DNA of 64,000 nucleotides from Bacillota bacterium (GTDB lineage Bacteria > Bacillota > Clostridia > Christensenellales > CAG-138): the NCBI GenBank assembly GCA_023390655.1, contig JAEWCL010000018.1, positions 1 through 64,000 of the forward strand, in the 5' to 3' direction. Positions 1-8,064 of this stretch are shown here, one piece after another. The notes below the pieces were generated by a model that was given only the letters and a program-made list of their open reading frames with translations, ran no database searches and had not been told where the DNA came from. Numbering within the stretch: the first letter of the stretch is position 1; each line of letters opens with the position of its first letter. The position numbers and the translations under genes were made by a program.

Positions 1-110
1 TTTCTGTGATTTTCTTATCCATGTGATGAAAGCATTATGGATGTGGCGCATATTCGCCTTTAGTCTATGAATCCTCATTATTTCACCACGCTTCACGGTT
101 AGATAATTAC

Positions 111-203
111 TTATTATCCTTTGTTTATACGAATGGGCGAGCACAATAGCTTGCACTCGCCCAATGATCGTATTCGATTGAAAGTCGCTTTTGAGGATGT
201 TTC
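111..203. repeat. direct repeat, copy 1 (recombinase 3' end plus hairpin)
   Basis: This copy is about 75-80 percent identical by eye to 1129-1221 and lies in the same orientation. It includes a hairpin with arms GGGCGAG (135-141) and CTCGCCC (156-162). The two copies bracket the gene at 304-879. Confidence 0.75.
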
Positions 204-300
204 TGAGCAATATCAGCATGATCTACAAGATGACTTGTGGATGAGACGTATTCATTATCTAAACGGATCCTGGTTTTTCTCTAGACATTCAGAAGTCGTG
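111..300 (-). pseudogene. remnant of a tyrosine recombinase 3' end
   Basis: Read on the minus strand, this stretch encodes a short open piece containing DIAQKHPQKRLSIE. It resembles the last residues of the intact recombinase at 1188-2111 (SDILSMKHPRNRLSIG). The nucleotide similarity continues past the coding end, through a GGGCGAG/CTCGCCC hairpin, to about position 111. No catalytic residue is left, so it is a relic of a second recombinase gene or a partial duplication of the first. The similarity is clear over about 90 bases and fades further inside the gene. There is no sign that it is expressed as a protein. Confidence 0.6.
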
Positions 301-303
301 ACA

Positions 304-879
304 TCAACTTTCGTTCAACAGACTGTCTATCAGTGGCCGTGGATCGGAATCATCCGCAGACAATATAGTAAGTGATGGAATGTCGGCAAGAGTTATCCCA
401 TTTTTAAGTGGACAAGAGAGGAACTCTTGTTCTGTTTCAAACATCCTGTCGTCAATATAATATGCCTGATCGAAGAAGCCCATTTGTTTGCTAAAATCGG
501 AGGCTACCCCAATACGGTATACGCTGTCGTCATGGCATACCCAAAAAGCTATCCCTCCATCTGGCCATGTAACCCGCAAGATCTTTAGGATGCATGGCAT
601 ATCACACTCTATCGGGGACCACTTGAGCTTTCGGGTTCCGGTACGAAGCGATTTTTGCAGGCAATTGTCGTTGGTAGCAACGAGTTCTTCGATACAAACA
701 AATTCCGTATACACAACTACAAGAAGAAACAGGTAGAAAAGCGAGGCATGCCATCCGGTGCCCGGAAACAGGGTAACCCTCATCAAGCAAACCACCGTAG
801 TGATTACGGCAATGACCACCATTCGGATGATTGTCCCCCGATAGGTCAGCCGCTTTTTGTCAGCTTTGAATAGGCTCAT
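304..879 (-). CDS. hypothetical membrane protein, 191 aa
   Basis: I do not recognise the family. The start at 879 is chosen because AGGAGG lies five bases upstream, whereas the longer reading to 933 has no ribosome binding site. The N-terminus is basic (MSLFKADKKRL). Two hydrophobic segments follow, at roughly residues 17-35 and 44-62, and then a soluble C-terminal domain of about 125 residues with a CHDDSVYRIG stretch. The expected topology is a membrane hairpin with a cytoplasmic domain. The gene is flanked by the two copies of the recombinase 3' repeat, so it may be cargo of the mobile element. It could also be an ordinary host gene caught between two insertions. Confidence 0.6.
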   Translation of the reverse strand: MSLFKADKKRLTYRGTIIRMVVIAVITTVVCLMRVTLFPGTGWHASLFYLFLLVVVYTEFVCIEELVATNDNCLQKSLRTGTRKLKWSPIECDMPCILKILRVTWPDGGIAFWVCHDDSVYRIGVASDFSKQMGFFDQAYYIDDRMFETEQEFLSCPLKNGITLADIPSLTILSADDSDPRPLIDSLLNES

Positions 880-1187
880 AGTAGCCTCCTTTTTTATTAA
901 TTTTAACACTCTGTTTATTGCGAGAAAAGACATAGAGATGGCTTACGGCGTATGTTATTTTAACGTCTAACTGAATCCGCAGAAAGGCTCCTGTCAAGGT
1001 TCAGCCCCATGGCTGTAAAACTAGGTTTGAAATTGTTGCTACGTTTGAAGACTAGAGTTTCCATTCTCCTGGGAGAGTATAGTGCGAATACCTGTTATAT
1101 TATGGTATATAAATAAAGGGTAATCAGCTATTATCCTCTGTTCGTGAGAATGGGCGAGTGCTGCATGGTTGCACTCGCCCAATAACA
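880..1187. other. non-coding stretch with hairpin repeat
   Basis: This lies between the membrane-protein gene and the recombinase stop. The only structure I see is the repeat and hairpin at 1129-1180. The rest is moderately AT-rich, with no ORF or convincing promoter. Confidence 0.5.
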
Positions 1188-1221
1188 TTATCCAATCGAA
1201 AGACGATTTCGAGGATGTTTC
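1129..1221. repeat. direct repeat, copy 2 (recombinase 3' end plus hairpin)
   Basis: This is the counterpart of 111-203. It covers the last codons of the recombinase and a perfect 10-bp hairpin, GGGCGAGTGC (1152-1161) with GCACTCGCCC (1171-1180) and a 9-base loop. No T-run follows on either strand, so it does not look like an intrinsic terminator. A recombination or attachment site is a possible reading (inference). Confidence 0.75.
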
Positions 1222-2111
1222 ATACTAAGAATATCGCTTTGCTTTTTGGTTGAAACATGGGTGTATATCTGGGTTGTGGTTATTGAGCTGTGCCCCAATA
1301 TGTGTTGGATATATCGTATATCAACATCTTCCTCTAATAAAAGCGTAGCAAACGAGTGCCGAAACATATGCGGGGTAATGTGTTGTTGGACATTTGATCT
1401 TTTTACATACTTATTAATAATCGCACGCACAGATTGTTCTGAAAGCCGTCTATGTACTCTGTTGATGAAAAGATTACCTGTCTCTTCGATATAGGGCATA
1501 AAGGCGGATTTATAGTTTCTAAGGGCTTCCAGCACGTCACAATTTGCTACGGTAATGATTCTTTCTTTAGAGCCCTTTCCGAAAATACGAACCTGACCAT
1601 TTACCCAATTGATATCTTCTGACTTTAACGAACACAGTTCTGATACTCTTATACCACATGCAAATAAAAGCTCAATAACCGCAATGTCGCGTAAGCAGAT
1701 GAGTTTTTGATATGTAGAGTTTTCCTGACGTAGGGACTCCTTATATACGGCTTGCAATAGTGTTTCTATTATATCCAGTGGAATGGTTTTGGGAAGAATG
1801 TGGGGTTCATGAAACTTTAATTTCATTTTTGCAAAAGGATTCTCGCAAATAATTTCTTCATACTCTAACCAGCTGCAAAAAGCTCTGATGCTTGCAATTT
1901 TTCGTTTTACAGATTTGGGCTTATACATTTTACTTAAAGTTGTTACGTATTCGGATAGGTTGTTTTTTGTAAGACTGCCGCCCATATCCTTCATGAAGTT
2001 CAAAAACTGGTCAACATCAATTCGGTAGGCTTTTAGCGTTTTTGCGTTTAGATTTTTCTGATACTGGCAGTGGTCAAGATACTGTTTGCATAGCATTGCG
2101 AATTCCGGCAT
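1188..2111 (-). CDS. tyrosine recombinase, XerC/XerD-like, 307 aa
   Basis: This is a site-specific recombinase of the phage-integrase superfamily. An N-terminal SAM-like DNA-binding domain (about residues 1-95) precedes the catalytic domain. All catalytic residues are visible: R155 (ACGIRVSEL), K182 (GKGSKER), H248 and R251 (HMFRHSF), H274 (LGHSSI) and the nucleophile Y283 (TQIYTHV). The length is typical for Xer-type proteins. It is more AT-rich than the flanking operon. Its 3' end is duplicated at 111-203, which argues for a mobile-element or cassette recombinase rather than the housekeeping XerC/D. Its target site cannot be named from this window. Confidence 0.92.
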   Translation of the reverse strand: MPEFAMLCKQYLDHCQYQKNLNAKTLKAYRIDVDQFLNFMKDMGGSLTKNNLSEYVTTLSKMYKPKSVKRKIASIRAFCSWLEYEEIICENPFAKMKLKFHEPHILPKTIPLDIIETLLQAVYKESLRQENSTYQKLICLRDIAVIELLFACGIRVSELCSLKSEDINWVNGQVRIFGKGSKERIITVANCDVLEALRNYKSAFMPYIEETGNLFINRVHRRLSEQSVRAIINKYVKRSNVQQHITPHMFRHSFATLLLEEDVDIRYIQHILGHSSITTTQIYTHVSTKKQSDILSMKHPRNRLSIG

Positions 2112-2316
2112 TCACGATTTTCCTCCAAACAAATTGTAAGAATAATTATGAATGCGTTTTTTGCCATTGTCGAATACATAAGCGAAGATTTATCCGCCGA
2201 CAGAAATGGAGTAAGATGCAGATAAATGTCAATTGTCGGCGCTGGCATGGATTTAGCATATTCAAGCTTTTTACAGAAGCCTCTTTTCTGTTTTCGAATA
2301 AACGCAAATAAAAGTC

Positions 2317-2345
2317 TTGATTTTCCTTTTCTTGCATATTATGCT
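2317..2345 (+). promoter_or_regulatory. candidate promoter of the GntR-ABC operon
   Basis: TTGATT, a 17-base spacer and TATGCT lie about 50 bases upstream of the GntR gene. A direct repeat GTGCTA (2359-2364 and 2374-2379, 15 bases apart) follows the -10 and could be part of an operator for the regulator itself. This is moderate evidence from consensus only. Confidence 0.45.
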
Positions 2346-2392
2346 ATGTGTATTATTGGTGCTAGTACGGTTAGTGCTATGAAAGGAGAACT

Positions 2393-2779
2393 ATGCTTGA
2401 GATAGATAAGTTTTCAAGAGTTCCAATCTACGAGCAAATCATTGCACAATTGGAAACGCATATCCGGCTGGGCACATTTTCGCCGGAAGAGCCGCTGCCT
2501 TCCGTTCGCGCGCTTTCCGTTTCTGTTGGGGTAAATCCCAACACGCTGCAAAAAGCGTATACGGAGATGGAACGGCGGGGCCTGTGCTTTAGCGTGCCGG
2601 GCAGCGGGCGCTTTGTCGCGCGCGAGGCGAAAACGCTGCTTATGCTGCGTTCTCAAAAAAGGCAGGGAGAACTGGGGAGGCTTTTATCCGAGCTTATGGA
2701 TGCGGGCATGAGCAGGGATGAGCTGCACACATTTGTTGACGGCATCGCAGATAAAAGAGCCGGAGAGGAAACGATATGA
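2393..2779 (+). CDS. GntR-family regulator, YtrA type, 128 aa
   Basis: This is a short one-domain GntR regulator. The N-terminal winged helix opens with the usual PIYEQIIAQLETHIRLG segment, and SVRALSVSVGVNPNTLQKAY is the recognition part. Only a short helical tail follows, as in YtrA-type repressors, which lack a large effector domain. A GGAG ribosome binding site precedes the ATG. The gene overlaps the downstream ATPase by four bases, so the two are co-transcribed. In this family the regulator normally represses its own ABC operon and is relieved by cell-envelope antibiotics. That role is inferred here from family and context. Confidence 0.9.
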   Translation: MLEIDKFSRVPIYEQIIAQLETHIRLGTFSPEEPLPSVRALSVSVGVNPNTLQKAYTEMERRGLCFSVPGSGRFVAREAKTLLMLRSQKRQGELGRLLSELMDAGMSRDELHTFVDGIADKRAGEETI

Positions 2780-3696
2780 TTGAAGTAAAAGGAATCACCA
2801 AAACCTTTGGCGGCCATACTGCGCTGAATGATTTAAGCTGCACCATAGAGAACGGCCGCATTTATGGCCTTGTTGGATCGAACGGTGCGGGCAAGTCAAC
2901 GCTCATACGGCTGATGACGGGCGTATACAGGCCGGACCGCGGCAGCATCACAGTGGACGGTGCGCCCGTGTTTGACAATCCTTTGGTAAAGCGGCGGATG
3001 GTATACGTTTCGGACGATATCTACTTCCTGCCGCAGGCCAATATGCAGCGCATGGCCCTTTTGTACGCCGCCACTTATCCTTCCTTTTCCATGAAGCGTT
3101 TTGAGGAATTGAGCCAGATGTTCGGCCTTGACCCCAAGTCCCCCTTATCCACATTTTCAAAGGGTATGCGCCGTCAGGCGGCGGTGATCCTTGCCCTGTG
3201 CTGCTATGCGGATTTCATCTTTATGGATGAGACATTTGACGGTCTGGACCCCGTGATGCGCGAGCTTGTAAAGCGGGTGATCTATTCTGAAATGGAGCAG
3301 CGCGGCGCCACGGCTGTGATCGCCAGCCATTCGCTCCGCGAGCTTGAGGACACCTGCGACCAGCTTGCGCTTCTGCATAAGGGCGGGCTTGTATTTGAGA
3401 GCGATGTGCAAAACCTCAAAACCTCCCTCTTCAAGGTGCAGGTCGCCTTCAAAGCGGAATTTGACCGCCAGGTGCTTGACGGGATCGAGGTGGTCAGCTT
3501 CACAAAGCAGGGCTCTGTGGCGCTTGCGATCGTCCGCGGAGACAGGGAGCAGGTGCGGCAAAAGCTTATGGCGCAGGAACCGCTGCTGGTTGAGATGCTC
3601 CCCTTGACGCTTGAAGAGGTGTTTCTTCACGAGATGGAGGCGCTGGGCTATTCTTTTGATAATGCGGTACTCGCGGATGTGGAGGGTATGCAATGA
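2776..3696 (+). CDS. ABC transporter ATP-binding protein, 306 aa
   Basis: This is the cytoplasmic ATPase of an export-type ABC system. The Walker A is GSNGAGKSTLIRLM, the signature is degenerate (STFSKGMRRQAAVILAL), and Walker B with catalytic Glu is FIFMDETFDGLD, followed by the switch His in VIASHSLRE. The C-terminal 80 residues form an accessory domain typical of BcrA-like ATPases. It sits between the GntR regulator and the permease with four-base overlaps on both sides. Related Bacillota systems remove antimicrobial peptides or respond to envelope stress. Whether this one protects against the lanthipeptide encoded 3 kb away is untested inference. Confidence 0.92.
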   Translation: MIEVKGITKTFGGHTALNDLSCTIENGRIYGLVGSNGAGKSTLIRLMTGVYRPDRGSITVDGAPVFDNPLVKRRMVYVSDDIYFLPQANMQRMALLYAATYPSFSMKRFEELSQMFGLDPKSPLSTFSKGMRRQAAVILALCCYADFIFMDETFDGLDPVMRELVKRVIYSEMEQRGATAVIASHSLRELEDTCDQLALLHKGGLVFESDVQNLKTSLFKVQVAFKAEFDRQVLDGIEVVSFTKQGSVALAIVRGDREQVRQKLMAQEPLLVEMLPLTLEEVFLHEMEALGYSFDNAVLADVEGMQ

Positions 3697-5885
3697 AGCA
3701 GATCTGGTTTGACAAAAAACTATATGCGGACGGTCTCCGCCGCCTGCGCATGGTGGGGCTTGTGCTTTTTGCAGTTACGGTTATTCTGACATTGTTCGTG
3801 ATATGGACGTCGAACCTTGCCGGCACCGTATATGGCTATGCGCAGCTTACTCCCGTGCTTTCCGCGTATATGTACGCGGCGCCCGTGCTTCTGGTGTTTA
3901 CGGCGTTCTCGTTTCTCTTTAGAAGGAGCGCGTCCGATCTTTACCACGCGTTTCCCATCACGCGCACAGGCCTCTATATCACGCTGTCGGCCTCCGTTTT
4001 CACATGGATATTCGGCACCATCTTCATCACGCGCCTTTTTGCATACCTGTGCGTGCTGCTGCAGGGGCAGGCGTTTGCCCCTGGGTATTTTGCGCTGCAA
4101 ACGCTTTCCTATTGTGCGGGCGCGCTCCTGGTCGGCGCGTGCGCACTCATCGGCGTCGCTATGACCGGCACCCGCTTTTCGGCGTTTGTCGTATCGGGGC
4201 TTATCCTGTTCCTGCCCCGCTGCGTTTCCGCGCTTTGCGGCTATGTGCTCATCGGCACCGCGCCGCTGCTTTCGCCCATAGACCTTGGCATCTTATTTGA
4301 CGTTACGCTGAACATACCTGTCATATGGTTTCTGGAAGGGTTTTTAGGGATCGGAGGTTCCCTCTCCGGAGTCATCCTTGCAGTGGAAACCGTGTTTGTT
4401 TCATGGCAGGCGCAGCTCTACACAACCGTCCTTGCATTGTTGTATTTTGCGCTGGGCGCATTCGCGTTTTTGCGGCGCGCTTCCGAAACGGCGGAAAAAT
4501 CCGCGCCCTCAAGACGACTGCAGCATGTGTACAGAAGCCTGATCTCCATGCCGCTGTTTTTGCTGCTGGCCATTGTGATCGCGCAGGAGACGAACCGTTC
4601 TTTCGGGGGCGGATACATGCTCCTCCTGCTATTTGCGGTACTCGTGTATTTCCTGTATGAACTGATTACAACGAAACGGTTCAAAAACCTGCTTTCAGCG
4701 CTGTATGTGCTTCCCATCCCGGTGCTTTTATGCTTCGGCATCGCGTTTGGCACGGTATCCTATGGGAACAGGGAAATGCGTGTGCTGCCGTCCGCCTCTG
4801 AGCTGACAGGCATCCAAGTTGCCCGGTTAAGGGACTCCAGGCCGTCTTATTCGGTACTTCTGCAATCGGAACTCACATTTACGGAACCGGAGTTGTTGCG
4901 GCTTGCCGCGGACGGCCTGAAGTATTCGTATGAAAACTTGGGTGACGAAAGATGGAGCAGGCAGGATCAAACGCTCAGCTTCCGGCAAAAACGCGGAGGA
5001 ACCTTTGTAAGGAATCTCCGCATGACCTCTGCGGATGCGATTCACTTTTCTGAAGCGCTCGCGGCAAACGCCGCTTACCGCAGCGCGGCGCTTACCCTGC
5101 CGAGGGATGAGGAAATCTATCGGATCTCCACCAGCACGCACACGGAGAAGGCGTATCAAGATAAGGCTGCTATCAGGCGCTTGTTTGAGTTATACCGTGA
5201 GGACAGAAGCAAGCTTTCCTATGAGGACCTTGCTGGAGGGGCGGTGCCTCAAGCAACAGAGGCAATGCCGGTGCCTGCTTCACGAGAGAATATGTCGCTG
5301 ATGCTGTATCAGGACGATGTGGCGATTGAAGTTTCCCTTTATGCGGAGGGGATACACAACGACCGCCTGTTTTCCGATTCCTATACCCTATCGCAAAAAA
5401 CGCCCAACGCTGCAAATGCCGCCATGCGCTTCTGCAATGATCAGGAACAGGAAAGGATGCAAAACATACAGGCGACCCTGAACAGCGGCGTATCAATCGA
5501 TTGGATCAACATCCATCTCCGGCTTTTCAATATTCCAACCGACAGGGGTGCGCTCAATAGCGAATCTATCGGGCTAAGCGGTATGAAGGACATGGAGGAA
5601 ATCGCCTCTATGAAAGAAAAGGGCCAGAATACGCTGACGATCAAGGAAGCGCGTGAGCTTTTAAACACGTTCTTTTCCGGCGGCTACGCGGCGCCCGATA
5701 TCAATAAGCCCTTTGCCCAGTTCGGCGTGAGCATCGAATATCTGAACGAGGATGGCAGATATACCTCCGAGGGGATGAACACCATCTATGCAGCATTGGA
5801 TGAAGATACGATGCAAGAGGTACTTGCCATGTTCTCCGTACAATATTTCGAAGAGGAGGCGGCGCTCCAAGCCGCAGCTTCCTGA
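3693..5885 (+). CDS. ABC transporter permease, large, 730 aa
   Basis: This is the membrane partner of the preceding ATPase. The N-terminal ~350 residues hold many hydrophobic segments, starting with the helix after RMVGLVLFAVTVIL. The LYHAFPITRTGLY motif is typical of this clostridial permease group. The second half (about residues 360-730) is mostly soluble, which suggests an extracytoplasmic or cytoplasmic sensory/loading domain. It starts with an ATG overlapping the ATPase stop and is followed by a terminator at 5953. The base composition is GC-rich like the chromosome, unlike the lanthipeptide genes. Confidence 0.85.
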   Translation: MKQIWFDKKLYADGLRRLRMVGLVLFAVTVILTLFVIWTSNLAGTVYGYAQLTPVLSAYMYAAPVLLVFTAFSFLFRRSASDLYHAFPITRTGLYITLSASVFTWIFGTIFITRLFAYLCVLLQGQAFAPGYFALQTLSYCAGALLVGACALIGVAMTGTRFSAFVVSGLILFLPRCVSALCGYVLIGTAPLLSPIDLGILFDVTLNIPVIWFLEGFLGIGGSLSGVILAVETVFVSWQAQLYTTVLALLYFALGAFAFLRRASETAEKSAPSRRLQHVYRSLISMPLFLLLAIVIAQETNRSFGGGYMLLLLFAVLVYFLYELITTKRFKNLLSALYVLPIPVLLCFGIAFGTVSYGNREMRVLPSASELTGIQVARLRDSRPSYSVLLQSELTFTEPELLRLAADGLKYSYENLGDERWSRQDQTLSFRQKRGGTFVRNLRMTSADAIHFSEALAANAAYRSAALTLPRDEEIYRISTSTHTEKAYQDKAAIRRLFELYREDRSKLSYEDLAGGAVPQATEAMPVPASRENMSLMLYQDDVAIEVSLYAEGIHNDRLFSDSYTLSQKTPNAANAAMRFCNDQEQERMQNIQATLNSGVSIDWINIHLRLFNIPTDRGALNSESIGLSGMKDMEEIASMKEKGQNTLTIKEARELLNTFFSGGYAAPDINKPFAQFGVSIEYLNEDGRYTSEGMNTIYAALDEDTMQEVLAMFSVQYFEEEAALQAAAS

Positions 5886-5952
5886 GATATGCGCCGGCCG
5901 ATGCTTTCCAGTGTGAGCGTAACGTCTCGCTACAAGTACATAAACAAATAGG

Positions 5953-5976
5953 CCCGGCTGCTGCCGGGTGTATTTT
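5953..5976 (+). terminator. terminator of the GntR-ABC operon
   Basis: A CCCGGC/GCCGGG hairpin with a TGCT loop is followed by a T-rich TGTATTTT. It lies about 70 bases after the permease stop. Confidence 0.7.
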
Positions 5977-6378
5977 GCTGGCGGGAAACAAGTTCCTCTG
6001 TTGCGCTAAAGGCTTAGCCGAGGACTACTGTGTGACCGTCTCCATCCCGATGAAGAGTTGCGATGGCTTAGTGCGTTCCTTCAGCGACATGAGCTTGGAA
6101 TGTGCGAGCAAGTATGACCTTTTTTTCGTTTATCCCCGCCTCGGACTTCCACCGCCCGTGCAATTCAGGCATGCCCCTTTGACAGGGCGGTGGAAGGCAG
6201 GAATAGCAGGGTTCCACCCGGCCCTAGACAGCTTATGTGCAAGCACATAACAGGGGGTTCCCGTACCATTTTGAGGGTTCCAATTGGGTTAGCACTATTC
6301 TCCCACTTTTATTTGTGGATTTGTAAGCCATGGAAACCACTCTGCCCATACGCACTCACTTAATTAAGTATCAACGCC
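5977..6378. other. GC-rich non-coding stretch with strong hairpins
   Basis: About 400 bases without a supportable gene. A perfect 12-bp stem, CTTCCACCGCCC (6146-6157) with GGGCGGTGGAAG (6185-6196), encloses a 27-base loop. A second palindrome follows, TTATGTGC/GCACATAA (6233-6250). One open frame (5975-6250, plus) has no ribosome binding site and an unconvincing composition. The stretch lies exactly at the switch from GC-rich chromosome to the AT-rich lanthipeptide locus. A structured RNA or the end of a lost insertion element are both possible, and I could not match it to a known RNA family. Confidence 0.4.
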
Positions 6379-8013
6379 TTATGGCTTAGTGAATTCTATA
6401 TGTTCATCAGCGATATTTATTAGCTCAGCATCATGAGTCGATATAAAAATAATGTGGGTCTGTTTTATACTCTCCAGATATTTAACTAATTTAAAAACGC
6501 TCGACTTATCCAAAGCTGCAGTAGGTTCATCAAGTATAATAACAGAAGGTTTTTTAAGAAAAGCTCTTAAAAGTGCGATTTTACTTTTTTCACCACCAGA
6601 GAAATTACTCCCTTTATCCTCAACTATAGTATCTAATCCTTGAGGAAGGAAGCGTATAAAAGCGTCCAATCCAATTTGAATAATTATGTCATAGATTTCA
6701 TTATCTTCTACCTTACTGCCATCATCTAGGAGAAGGTTATATTTAAGCGTATCATTCAATAATACTGGAGCTTGTTCTGCATGCCCTATAAGAAATTTAT
6801 TCAAATGATGATGATCAATATTCCTTAAATCAATGTTATTGAAACTGATTCTACCCTCATAGTCATTGACATAATGGCTCATTAAAAGATCGATAAATGT
6901 GCTTTTTCCAGTACCGTTTTGCCCTGTAAGTGAATATATTTTACCCTGTTTGAATGTTCTCGAGAAATTGCTAATTATGGATTTGGTATTATATGCAAAG
7001 GATAAGTTCTCTATTGTAATGGTCTTAATTTCATTTAGCTTAACTGTACCGCAAGTCTCTATATTAACATCTGTGATTTTTTTTAGTCTTAAATATGAGG
7101 CTCGTGTATCCTGAATTGATTTTCCAAGATTAAAGAAGTACCTTAATGAATTTAGCATAATGGCAAAATAAGCAGCAATGATCGAATATTGTCCGACGGT
7201 CATTCGTTCTTGTAGAACTGCAATACCTCCCACAACGTATAAGGTGGTTTGTGCTAAATTTGTTATAAATGATTCCAAACCTGTAAAGGCATAACTAACG
7301 TTCTGATACTTCAAACTAACCCGCATATTATCATTAAAAAATGAAATAAGCCTATTAGGGAACACTTTTTTGACACCATGGCTTTTAATAAATTTAAGAT
7401 ATTCTAACTGTTCAAACAATTTGCTAAAGTACTTTGATTGTACTTCTTTTAATTCCGTGGCAACTGTATATAAGGGCTTTTTAAGGAACTTAAAGGATAT
7501 GAAAAAAAGAATCATAAAAGAGATCAGTATGATCGCTAAAACTGAATTAAAGGAATATAACATTAGGAATGGCAACACCAACATTATGCTATTTATTACA
7601 ATATTCTGAAAACATGAAATGCAAAACGTGATCACTTCACTCGCATCTCGATTAATACGTTGTGTCATATAAGCCATATCATTATTATTGGTATAATTTA
7701 ACGAGACATTTTGCAAATGTGTAATGCAATCGCTATTTAATTCATAGGTCATCTTAATCTGCATTTTTGTATTAAGACGATTTACAAGGTATCCTATGAA
7801 GATGCTGCTTAAGGTTACTAAACCAAAGAACAAACAATATAGATATATTGTCTGGTAATCCTTCCCCGTTATCAAGTAATCTATATACTGACCATTAATG
7901 AAAGTCGTACCCAAACTAAGTATCGCGCTTAAAATACTTAACGCGAGAAAAAATATTAACCTGCCCTGATTTTTACTGATACTATTCTTACAATAAATAA
8001 AAATATCTCTCAT
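6379..8013 (-). CDS. lanT: lanthipeptide ABC exporter, LanT type without C39 peptidase, 544 aa
   Basis: A fused membrane-plus-ATPase ABC exporter, last gene of the lan operon. The N-terminal ~300 residues carry about six transmembrane segments. The ATPase domain has Walker A TGQNGTGKST (catalytic K370), signature NFSGGEKSKIALL, Walker B VIILDEPTAALD and switch His ISTHDAE. There is no N-terminal C39 peptidase, as is usual for class I systems where leader removal is a separate step. Start 8013 is preferred over 8025 because GAGG lies six bases before it and nothing resembles a binding site before 8025. It probably exports the modified precursor and acts at the cell membrane. Confidence 0.88.
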   Translation of the reverse strand: MRDIFIYCKNSISKNQGRLIFFLALSILSAILSLGTTFINGQYIDYLITGKDYQTIYLYCLFFGLVTLSSIFIGYLVNRLNTKMQIKMTYELNSDCITHLQNVSLNYTNNNDMAYMTQRINRDASEVITFCISCFQNIVINSIMLVLPFLMLYSFNSVLAIILISFMILFFISFKFLKKPLYTVATELKEVQSKYFSKLFEQLEYLKFIKSHGVKKVFPNRLISFFNDNMRVSLKYQNVSYAFTGLESFITNLAQTTLYVVGGIAVLQERMTVGQYSIIAAYFAIMLNSLRYFFNLGKSIQDTRASYLRLKKITDVNIETCGTVKLNEIKTITIENLSFAYNTKSIISNFSRTFKQGKIYSLTGQNGTGKSTFIDLLMSHYVNDYEGRISFNNIDLRNIDHHHLNKFLIGHAEQAPVLLNDTLKYNLLLDDGSKVEDNEIYDIIIQIGLDAFIRFLPQGLDTIVEDKGSNFSGGEKSKIALLRAFLKKPSVIILDEPTAALDKSSVFKLVKYLESIKQTHIIFISTHDAELINIADEHIEFTKP

Positions 8014-8064
8014 TTTAAACCTCATGTGGCATGGTATTGACCATATATGAATACAACTATTCGA

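Noticed and set aside
1152..1180. Intrinsic terminator of the recombinase
   Set aside because: The hairpin is perfect, but no T-run follows it on the minus strand, and its copy lies with the repeat at 111-203. A recombination-associated structure is more likely.
5975..6250. Plus-strand ORF of 91 codons in the non-coding block
   Set aside because: No binding site, mixed composition and strong palindromes inside. It is more likely RNA or debris.
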